Translations under genes and position numbers: made by a program | In this document: piece by piece, positions 1 through 6,063 of the stretch | Position numbering within the stretch: the stretch's first letter is position 1 | Layout of the letters: every line of letters starts with the position of its first letter | From: an uncultured Lachnospiraceae bacterium | Lineage (GTDB): Bacteria > Bacillota > Clostridia > Lachnospirales > Lachnospiraceae | Assembly: GCA_910586095.1 (NCBI GenBank) | Contig: CAJUHQ010000081.1 | Coordinates: forward strand, 4,152 to 16,423 | Direction of reading: 5' to 3' | Length of the DNA: 12,272 nucleotides | Notes under the pieces: model-generated | Told to the model about the DNA's origin: nothing | What the model saw: the letters and a program-made list of their open reading frames with translations, nothing else | The model's database searches: none

Positions 1-67
1 AACTTGAAAACGCTAGTGCCAAAGCTGCTGTCATTCCCGCTAGCTTGACCAATTTACCTTTTCTCAT
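1..67 (-). CDS. 5' end of a secreted or lipoprotein-like gene (partial)
   Basis: Only the first 22 codons are present and the rest lies beyond the left edge. The ATG is at 67-65. The visible peptide begins MRKGKLVKLAGMTAALALAF: a basic n-region (R2, K3, K5, K8) followed by a hydrophobic Ala/Leu stretch, the usual start of a Sec signal peptide. A lipobox cysteine, if any, would lie beyond the window. A strong AGGAGG ribosome binding site (complement of 80-85) lies 12 bases upstream of the ATG, and a promoter is visible at 194-220. The protein is probably exported, but the family cannot be named. It is the next gene downstream of the M56 sensor operon on the same strand, but the two are separated by about 350 bp that include its own promoter. 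Confidence 0.7.
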   Translation of the reverse strand, partial: MRKGKLVKLAGMTAALALAFSS

Positions 68-156
68 GTGCTTTATTAGCCTCCTTTTTAATTCTGCATT
101 TTCCTTATAATATCATATCAACAACGTATTACCTGGAATAATGCTATTTTATAATG

Positions 157-187
157 ATTGATATAGTAGAAACTTTAATATATCAAT
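157..187. repeat. 9-bp inverted repeat at the likely transcription start
   Basis: ATTGATATA (157-165) is the reverse complement of TATATCAAT (179-187), with a 13-base loop. It lies directly downstream of the -10 box at 194-199. It could be a 5'-end hairpin in the mRNA or a repressor site. The sequence does not decide between these. Confidence 0.5.
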
Positions 188-193
188 GTCTCT

Positions 194-220
194 ATTATAC
201 CCCCCCAAATTATTAGTCAA
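194..220 (-). promoter_or_regulatory. Promoter of the leftmost gene, with a G7 spacer tract
   Basis: Read on the minus strand there is a perfect -10 TATAAT (199-194) and a -35 TTGACT (220-215, five of six consensus bases). The spacer is only 15 bases and contains seven consecutive G (206-200). A 9-bp inverted repeat (157-165 with 179-187) lies where transcription should start, so the transcript would begin with, or near, a hairpin. The leader to the ATG is about 120 bases. Confidence 0.6.
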
Positions 221-264
221 GTCTTTTCTCAATATTTGTATATTTTTTTGGTAGCAAATCAGCC

Positions 265-358
265 ATGCAAAATTGGATATGCAAAATTCTGTTGGAAGCT
301 TGCTCACATAAGGCATTTTGCATATCCAATTTTATAGGGTGGACGCCCCTCATAAAAT
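265..358. repeat. Structured intergenic block with a 19-bp perfect inverted repeat
   Basis: The gap 68-414 contains no gene beyond the promoter described separately. A perfect 19-bp inverted repeat has arms at 269-287 and 315-333 and a 27-base loop. The left side also holds a direct repeat of ATGCAAAATT (265-274 and 279-288), and the same word recurs inverted at 315-323. A second, imperfect hairpin (329-339 with 347-358) shares bases 329-333 with the right arm, so the two folds compete. The block lies 3' of the M56 gene and could end its transcript: the arms carry A and T tracts, but there is no GC-rich core with a separate T run. Confidence 0.55.
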
Positions 359-389
359 AAGTTGTCGGAAATATCCAAAATGGATTGTC

Positions 390-403
390 AGATTGTACAA
401 TCT
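390..403. repeat. 14-bp perfect palindrome just after the M56 gene
   Basis: AGATTGTACAATCT is fully self-complementary. It lies 12 bp beyond the stop codon of the M56 sensor gene. It could be a DNA-binding site or a minor RNA stem. It does not match the twin sites proposed as BlaI operators at 2899-2943. Confidence 0.4.
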
Positions 404-414
404 TTTATTTCCAT

Positions 415-2505
415 CTATTTTATGATTATAATATTTCCTTTTACATCTGCCAAATCACTACCATCTGCATAGACAAACAGACTGTATTCTCCTGGCGGTA
501 TAGTATCTTCCCATTCAAGATTTGTATTGATCTCTAGTTTTCCATCCATGCGTTGATATGACACACAATTATACATTGTACCTACCAGACGATCTTCTTC
601 TTGTCCAGCTTTTTTGAATCCAATGGTTAATCGCTCCCCTGTTGCAGCAGACACCTCATAATAAACCTGATCTCCCCAATCGAGATGATATGTTCCCAAC
701 CAAACAATTTCTTTATTCTTTATTTGATGAATCTCTACTGGAATTGTTATTTTCTCTCCATTAATTTCATTCAAATCAAACGGATTTGTCCTATTAGATT
801 CGTCTTCCCAATCTTCTCCAAACAACTCTATCATTTCTGTTTCTGTTATATAATCTACACCTGTAATTTTTCCATTTTCATCACGGATAATTTTAATATT
901 CACAGTCCCAATTGGATTCATAGACAATCCATAAAAAGATGTATTAGGCTGGTGATCCAAAAAAACCTGAACTAATTGATCTTGATAATAATATGAATTT
1001 TTGTCCTTTATAATACCAAACGCACTATACTCTTTATTAAGCTGCGTATCAAGCTCTTCTCTTTGTTCCTCTTTGTCGAAGTCTCTATCTAACGCTGTTG
1101 ACACAATAGAATAAAAAATAACTTTTTGTTCCTGAATAGCCTTATCGAACCAGCTTTCCAATGTACTTTCACTCATATGCTGTGTGGCAATTGAAAAAAA
1201 GGTAACGTTTTCGTCCTCATATGCCTTTTGTGCAAAGTACATAGTCAAGTCGTTATCTATATCTAGTTGTAGTAAACAAGCAGAAAAAAATGCAATATTA
1301 TTATCTTTGTAAATCTTTTCGAGAAAAAATGCTTGACTCTCTTCGTTCAACTGTGCAAATACTGCAATAAAAAATGCTATATTATTATCTGCATAATATT
1401 GTTCTGCCAACTTGTCAAACTTTTCATTATCAGCATATTTTGTACTTGTTAAAACTTGTGAATTCATACCATGATCATTAAATGAAATGGTTGCCCCTAG
1501 CACTGTTCCTCCCATCATCAATACAATAATAAAAATAAGAGATATTGCTGTGAGCAAACTAGAACTTTTCTTGAAATTCATAATAGCATACAACCTTTCT
1601 TTTAATAATTTTGCACCTTTATTCAGCATGACAGCAGAAGAATTTTGATAACCACCCCAAAAAACCATCGCACGCATCAACATATCTCCATAAGCATGTC
1701 TTTCCTTATCATTTAATTTCTGTAAAAGTGCCTCATCACAGGCCAATTCACAAATATGATTAATCTCTCTTTCCATCAGCCACACCAGTGGATTAAACCA
1801 ATGTATACAACATGTGACTTGTACCAACCATTTATAAAAAGTATCTTTGCGCTTATAATGAATCAATTCATGTTGTATAATATACTGAAAATCAATCTCG
1901 GAAAGATCTTGTGTCGGGAGCACAATACAAGGCTTGAAAAAACCAAAAAGGAATGGAGAAGAAATGAGTTTGTTTGTATAGAGCTCTACTGGCCGTTTCA
2001 CCCCCATTTGCTCTCCGATTCGCGCTAAATGATTTAATTGTTTGATGTCAGACACCTCGTCGCATCCCGCCCGAATATAATTTATAAAACTCTGATACAT
2101 TGTGATTTTTCGTACTAAAAGTAGAAAAACCACGCCTAACCAAAACACTCCCAACCATTGTATGAGAATTGTTGTATTAAATAACATGGGAATTTCTTTA
2201 AATACATCTTTATTCTCACGAACAGAATCATGTTCTATATCTGGTGATGAGACTACATTATTTTCAAATGTTGTACTCGAAACATTTAAATCTGTTATCT
2301 GATTCGTTTCTTCAGATAGTATCTTCATCAAGTTGATCTTAGGGGTAAATGGCAGTAATAAACGGACAAGAACAATCAGCCAAATATAATATTGCCACCG
2401 TTTCTTAATCGTATTTTTTACAAGAAACTTACAAGCAAATAAAACAATTATCAATATAGAGCCAGAAAGAGACAACGACAAAACTGTTTTCAAAATATCA
2501 CTCAT
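415..2505 (-). CDS. M56 (BlaR1/MecR1-type) membrane metalloprotease sensor with tandem repeats
   Basis: A 696-residue membrane sensor-protease. Family knowledge: on sensing a signal outside the cell, M56 proteins trigger inactivation of a partner BlaI-type repressor. Membrane spans are visible at about residues 10-29, 38-54, 112-132 and 315-338. The zinc site HELIH (212-216) and the conserved ELACDEAL (253-260) lie between spans three and four, as expected. The outer part (339-696) is unusual. Residues 371-476 hold about four units of 28-30 residues, with starts near 371, 399, 429 and 457, each built around a D-N-N-I-A-F-F-like core. The rest (about 490-696) is not a recognisable penicillin-binding domain: I find no SxxK anywhere in 339-696, so a beta-lactam signal is unlikely. 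The start overlaps the stop of the upstream repressor gene (ATGA), implying translational coupling. The signal and target genes are unknown. Confidence 0.88.
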   Translation of the reverse strand: MSDILKTVLSLSLSGSILIIVLFACKFLVKNTIKKRWQYYIWLIVLVRLLLPFTPKINLMKILSEETNQITDLNVSSTTFENNVVSSPDIEHDSVRENKDVFKEIPMLFNTTILIQWLGVFWLGVVFLLLVRKITMYQSFINYIRAGCDEVSDIKQLNHLARIGEQMGVKRPVELYTNKLISSPFLFGFFKPCIVLPTQDLSEIDFQYIIQHELIHYKRKDTFYKWLVQVTCCIHWFNPLVWLMEREINHICELACDEALLQKLNDKERHAYGDMLMRAMVFWGGYQNSSAVMLNKGAKLLKERLYAIMNFKKSSSLLTAISLIFIIVLMMGGTVLGATISFNDHGMNSQVLTSTKYADNEKFDKLAEQYYADNNIAFFIAVFAQLNEESQAFFLEKIYKDNNIAFFSACLLQLDIDNDLTMYFAQKAYEDENVTFFSIATQHMSESTLESWFDKAIQEQKVIFYSIVSTALDRDFDKEEQREELDTQLNKEYSAFGIIKDKNSYYYQDQLVQVFLDHQPNTSFYGLSMNPIGTVNIKIIRDENGKITGVDYITETEMIELFGEDWEDESNRTNPFDLNEINGEKITIPVEIHQIKNKEIVWLGTYHLDWGDQVYYEVSAATGERLTIGFKKAGQEEDRLVGTMYNCVSYQRMDGKLEINTNLEWEDTIPPGEYSLFVYADGSDLADVKGNIIIIK

Positions 2506-2882
2506 TTATCCTTATCCTCACCTTCCCAAAATTTTTTCAATTCCGCATAATCTTTAGCTGAAAGCAACTCTCTTTGTATCAATGTTGACACAAGCCCCTT
2601 TGCGTTTCCCTCATAAAGTTTATTGAGTAATGTCTGGGTTTGTGATGCCTGATAATCTTCCTCTGATACAATAGCTGTATATTCATTGCGACGACCAATC
2701 TTTTTTATTCTTAACAATCCCTTTTCCACCAACCGCGACAAAAGCGTAATAATCGTATTTTTTTGCCAAATGCGACCGGTTTTTACTAACTCTTCCATAA
2801 TATAGGCATAGAGTGCCGTTCCACCGTTTGCCCAAATAATCTTTAAAAGTTCTAGCTCCGAATCAGAAACTTGCGGTATCAT
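2502..2882 (-). CDS. BlaI/MecI-family winged-helix repressor
   Basis: A 126-residue transcriptional repressor, the usual partner of the M56 protease encoded next. The N-terminus IPQVSDSELELLKIIW and the segment W-Q-K-N-T-I-I-T-L-L-S-R-L-V-E-K-G-L-L (39-57) match the winged-helix DNA-binding domain of BlaI/MecI, and KKIGRRNEY is the wing. The C-terminal helical part (about 78-120) is where the family dimerises. I start it at the ATG at 2882 because AAAGGAGG lies 8 bases before it. A longer reading from a TTG at 2906 would put that ribosome binding site inside the gene. The promoter just upstream carries two matching 17-bp sites, so autorepression is likely. It may instead answer to CopY-like or other signals, since the family is defined by fold and not by ligand. 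Confidence 0.9.
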   Translation of the reverse strand: MIPQVSDSELELLKIIWANGGTALYAYIMEELVKTGRIWQKNTIITLLSRLVEKGLLRIKKIGRRNEYTAIVSEEDYQASQTQTLLNKLYEGNAKGLVSTLIQRELLSAKDYAELKKFWEGEDKDK

Positions 2883-2898
2883 AGTACAATCCTCCTTT

Positions 2899-2915
2899 GA
2901 TAACAACTTGTAGTC
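2899..2915 (-). promoter_or_regulatory. Putative repressor operator 2 (next to the ribosome binding site)
   Basis: Minus-strand sequence GACTACAAGTTGTTATC. It differs from operator 1 only in the three central bases and is centred 28 bp from it. It lies between the expected transcription start and the AAAGGAGG of the repressor gene. The paired arrangement is as in known bla and mec control regions. Confidence 0.6.
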
Positions 2916-2924
2916 TATATTATT

Positions 2925-2953
2925 AAGATAACATTCTGTAGTCCATATGTCAA
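2925..2953 (-). promoter_or_regulatory. Promoter of the repressor-sensor operon
   Basis: On the minus strand there is a perfect -35 TTGACA (2953-2948), a 17-base spacer and a -10 TATCTT (2930-2925, four of six consensus bases). It lies about 43 bases upstream of the repressor ATG. A putative operator overlaps the -10 box and spacer. Confidence 0.75.
2927..2943 (-). promoter_or_regulatory. Putative repressor operator 1 (over the -10 box)
   Basis: Minus-strand sequence GACTACAGAATGTTATC, an imperfect dyad of the form GACTACA-N3-TGTTATC. The half-site ACTACA is like the TACA/TGTA half-sites known for BlaI and MecI. It overlaps the end of the -10 box and the spacer, so binding would block RNA polymerase. 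Its twin lies 28 bp downstream. Confidence 0.6.
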
Positions 2954-3230
2954 TAGAAATTACCTTTATTCTTCAAACCTCCTGTCACTATTTTTATACA
3001 ATAAACTGATTGAGCAATGATTCAACTTTGCAGTTTACTCCTCACATACACAATAAGGCTGAAACGACAAAATAATCAGCCGTTTCAGCCTTATTGTTTA
3101 GAAGCTATATAGGTATAGCCTACCTATATACTTTACTTATATCACACGCCAAAATATAGATTCTGCATAGTATTTATCTTTGCTAGAATATAACTTTTAC
3201 ATGCGCTGTCCCCTATATGTAATCTCTTTT
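2954..3230. other. Intergenic region between the acyltransferase and the sensor operon
   Basis: No gene is supported here. It holds the hairpin at 3050-3097 and a second smaller stem: TATATAGGTA (3106-3115) pairs with TACCTATATA (3121-3130) around a 5-base loop. The rest, 3131-3230, is the A/T-rich 3' flank of the acyltransferase gene with no further structure that I can see. Confidence 0.55.
3050..3097. terminator. Hairpin closing the fhs/acyltransferase transcription unit
   Basis: Arms of 17 bp (3050-3066 and 3081-3097) are perfectly complementary around a 14-base loop, with a GC-rich core GGCTGAAACG and A/T-rich ends. On the minus strand it follows the acyltransferase gene; the 3' side is U-rich (TTATTGT) but has no long T run. 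It may work on both strands. The loop contains a second TCAGCC that can pair with the 5' arm, giving a shorter alternative fold. Confidence 0.65.
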
Positions 3231-4508
3231 TTAAGCATATTGAACCACTTCTTTCCGTATTTGAGACAACATACTCTGCAACAGAACAGTATCTTCTTTT
3301 GTATATTGCCCCACAATACAAAGGGAGCAATTACCATCAAAACTTGCCGCTGAAATCTGCACGGCTGGTTTTTTCTTTAGGGGACCACCAAACATGCCAC
3401 CTGTTGGCACATGCTCTCCCATTGCTATCGAGTCACATATAATATTTCCTAGATTAGTCAGTCCTAAAGACATATTTCCATACACTTTCCCTGCACAGAG
3501 TAACAACAATCCCATAGGAACCGCTCGTATTGCCCCATGAATAAGTGGCATCCCATACAATCCCGCTAATGGATCGTCCTTTGCTGCACGTGTTTGATCT
3601 GCTATTTGCAAAAGTGTAGAGTTGAAATCGGAACTTACTCCATCCTGCAAAACTGTAGGAAGCGAACCTGACATGTTGCACAGTCCTTCCGATTCCCCAT
3701 TCTTACAATGACGGCGCAAATCCATCATGGACATAATGCTAATGGGTATGTTAGGATCATTTTCTGCCAGTTTTGTATAAGCATGATAATAAGCAGTCAA
3801 CAAAAGATCATTAGCAGTTGCACCAACATCCTTCGCACGCCTCCTTGCTACATTCATCACCTGTGCGGAAATCTGTTCTTGTACTATACATTGTCTTCCT
3901 GATATTTCATCTGGAAATGGAAAAAATGTTTTTACTGAAGAAAGTGGATTCTTAAACAATCCCAGAATCTCCTTTGATTTCATATTTTTATAGACTTGTT
4001 CTGCTGCACGACTTCCATTTTTTACAACAAGTGCTTGTGCAGAACCCGTCTTCCAAATTAAATTATATGCTTCTGCCAATTTTTCCAAAAGATACTTTCC
4101 ATCTCCGCCATCTACACAAAGATGACTAATACGCACTACAACTGCACTAGACTCGTTGCTTTGTACCAAACAACAACAAAACTGTGTCTTTCCTTCTGGA
4201 ACAACAGGCATTAATGAGATATCACATGCTGTACTATTTGGACTTCCTTCTGTGTGAATGTATTGAAAAAAACTACTGTCCTCATATTCCTGATTGACAT
4301 GCCAATATGCTCCTACACTGTCTGCGCAAAAAGAAGAATGAAGAATATCAACACTTCCCACAAGCGCTTTTGTCGCAGCAAATAAAATATCAGGATCTAC
4401 AATTCCCTGATAATATAACACAAAACGAATTGTATTATCATTCTGGTCATGAACCAGATATTGAAGCTTTTCTCCAGATCCTGCTATTAAAATTTTAGGT
4501 ATACTCAT
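3231..4508 (-). CDS. Free-standing condensation-type (HxxxDG) acyltransferase
   Basis: A 425-residue soluble protein of the CoA-dependent acyltransferase superfamily, which includes NRPS condensation domains, PapA-type and alcohol acetyltransferases. Counting from the ATG at 4508, the catalytic motif is HLCVDG (129-134; general-base His129, structural Asp133). Also seen are ATANDLL (230-236), MDLRR (262-266) and TNLG (351-354), which fit the second half of this two-lobed fold. Only one His is present where many members have HH: the preceding residue is Ser. There is no carrier-protein or adenylation domain nearby, so it probably moves an acyl group from CoA or a carrier to an alcohol or amine; the substrate is unknown. 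An ATG at 4520 would touch the AAGGAG directly (zero spacing), so I prefer the one 12 bases after it. It directly follows the zinc-ribbon gene and probably shares its mRNA. Confidence 0.75.
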   Translation of the reverse strand: MSIPKILIAGSGEKLQYLVHDQNDNTIRFVLYYQGIVDPDILFAATKALVGSVDILHSSFCADSVGAYWHVNQEYEDSSFFQYIHTEGSPNSTACDISLMPVVPEGKTQFCCCLVQSNESSAVVVRISHLCVDGGDGKYLLEKLAEAYNLIWKTGSAQALVVKNGSRAAEQVYKNMKSKEILGLFKNPLSSVKTFFPFPDEISGRQCIVQEQISAQVMNVARRRAKDVGATANDLLLTAYYHAYTKLAENDPNIPISIMSMMDLRRHCKNGESEGLCNMSGSLPTVLQDGVSSDFNSTLLQIADQTRAAKDDPLAGLYGMPLIHGAIRAVPMGLLLLCAGKVYGNMSLGLTNLGNIICDSIAMGEHVPTGGMFGGPLKKKPAVQISAASFDGNCSLCIVGQYTKEDTVLLQSMLSQIRKEVVQYA

Positions 4509-4528
4509 ACTTGTTTTCATCTCCTTAT

Positions 4529-6043
4529 TTATTCTTCTGTGGAAGCAATCGAATCTTCTTCAAATGGTCGCAGACTATACTCTCCCTCCTGTATTTTATA
4601 GGCCTTGTATAAATCTGCGGTATTTACATCAATTGCGTATATCTCGTTAGTGTCATGTGCTCTTCCCGTTGAATCTTTATACGCCTCATATACAATATAA
4701 AAGATATTTTCTCCTTCCTGATATAAAGTCCTCACCTCATATTGGTTCACACCAAATCGTTCTGGCACATTTCCCTCTACATTTAAAAGAATTCCACCCG
4801 CACAAAGATTATTTCTGAGCACTTGTAGTGCTAAATCAACATCAAAGTTTGCCTGTACTTCTAGCTGATATGTCCTTTTTACCACATCGCTGCTCACCTT
4901 AGCTTCATTAATCGCTATAAATGCAAAGTTGCTAGTTCCATATGGTAATTCCATTGGCTCTGTATACCGCAAACTATGCCTATCTGGTGTCGATCCATCT
5001 ACTGTATAATACACATTTGTGTCTTTACTATGATACACCTCGATCATTTGTGGAGTATGATATGTACCACTATCAAGCCTAATCACAGGATCGACTGGGG
5101 TTGCTACATGAACCTGATAACTTTGTGTCTCAATCTCACTTTCAACTCCATATACATTGACAAACTTTGCTCGAATCACATGATCTCCCGCTTCGAGAAG
5201 AATCGGCGTTTCATACACAAGTGAATCTTTGGTAGGAATCGAATTATCTAATGTATAATACACCACTCCTGGGGCATTTCCCGCAAGTGTTATTGAAATA
5301 AGCTCATCATATAGGCCACCTTGTTTATTAAATTTAGGCTTAAATGCAGCATATTTATTGTACTTTGACACAATTCTTGAAACATCACAATCCTTTAGCA
5401 AATCTCCAATTCTATTATAGTCAGATCGATCCACATAAATGTCCAAAAGCATGTCATAAACTTCATCCCTGTGTGAATACTCTGTTCCAATCTCTAAAAT
5501 TTCTTCTAGTAGTGTTATTGTACTTTGCTGTTGTCCGTTTTTATCATAATATTTTGCGAGTAAAAATCTGGCATCTAAATCATCTGATTCGATAGCGAGT
5601 GCTCTTTCAAGATGTCCTACTGCATCTGTGTAGTTTTCCTGTTCTGCACACTCCACAGCATTCTCATATTGATATGCAAAAGAATTATCCTTGTTTTTAT
5701 TTCTTGCATGGATGTTAGCAAACAAAATACCTCCTGCCAATAAAACGATCAAAAAGGCTATCAACATTAGTCTAAATCGCAACCGTATCATTGATAGAAT
5801 GGAAAAATACTTTCTAATCATTGTTTTTTTGACAGTACCATTCAATTCCTGTTTTGTTTTTTCTTTGCAGGAATCCTCTATCAAATCTTCTGCTGCCATA
5901 TCTTCAAGTAATGAGCTAATCGATTCTCTTAATTGATCTTCAAGCTCTATATCAAAAATTGGCACCATTTTGATTTCTTCACCACAGTTCTCGCAAAGCA
6001 ATTTCCCCTCTTCCAGTTCTTTTCCACACTTTGGACAAATCAT
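4529..6043 (-). CDS. Zinc-ribbon, TPR and chitobiase-C-terminal repeat membrane protein
   Basis: A 504-residue protein anchored by one membrane span. In order: an N-terminal zinc ribbon (C3xxC6, C17xxC20), a charged segment, a membrane span at about 91-112, TPR-like helices at about 122-219, then two modules like the chitobiase/beta-hexosaminidase C-terminal domain. These are centred on VYYTLDNSIPTKDSLVY (261-277) and VYYTVDGSTPDRHSLRY (344-360). A final unassigned domain spans about 399-504. The likely topology is ribbon inside and repeats outside. The tandem modules suggest binding to cell-wall or carbohydrate material, but no enzyme active site is visible. The start is supported by AAAAGGAG 10 bases upstream, lying next to the fhs stop codon, so it is probably co-transcribed with fhs. 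Its function is unknown. The domain calls are by eye. Confidence 0.75.
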   Translation of the reverse strand: MICPKCGKELEEGKLLCENCGEEIKMVPIFDIELEDQLRESISSLLEDMAAEDLIEDSCKEKTKQELNGTVKKTMIRKYFSILSMIRLRFRLMLIAFLIVLLAGGILFANIHARNKNKDNSFAYQYENAVECAEQENYTDAVGHLERALAIESDDLDARFLLAKYYDKNGQQQSTITLLEEILEIGTEYSHRDEVYDMLLDIYVDRSDYNRIGDLLKDCDVSRIVSKYNKYAAFKPKFNKQGGLYDELISITLAGNAPGVVYYTLDNSIPTKDSLVYETPILLEAGDHVIRAKFVNVYGVESEIETQSYQVHVATPVDPVIRLDSGTYHTPQMIEVYHSKDTNVYYTVDGSTPDRHSLRYTEPMELPYGTSNFAFIAINEAKVSSDVVKRTYQLEVQANFDVDLALQVLRNNLCAGGILLNVEGNVPERFGVNQYEVRTLYQEGENIFYIVYEAYKDSTGRAHDTNEIYAIDVNTADLYKAYKIQEGEYSLRPFEEDSIASTEE

Positions 6044-6063
6044 GCTTCACAGACTCCTTTTAT

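Noticed and set aside
265..358. Direct repeats as a CRISPR array or origin iterons
   Set aside because: There are only two direct copies with a 4-bp gap, with no regular spacers and no replication or cas gene nearby.
2883..2906. Eight-codon N-terminal extension of the repressor from a TTG
   Set aside because: It would place the AAAGGAGG ribosome binding site inside the gene, and BlaI-family proteins begin at the equivalent of the ATG at 2882.
4509..4520. Upstream ATG of the acyltransferase gene at 4520
   Set aside because: It directly abuts AAGGAG with no spacing, so initiation at the ATG at 4508 is more likely, though not certain.
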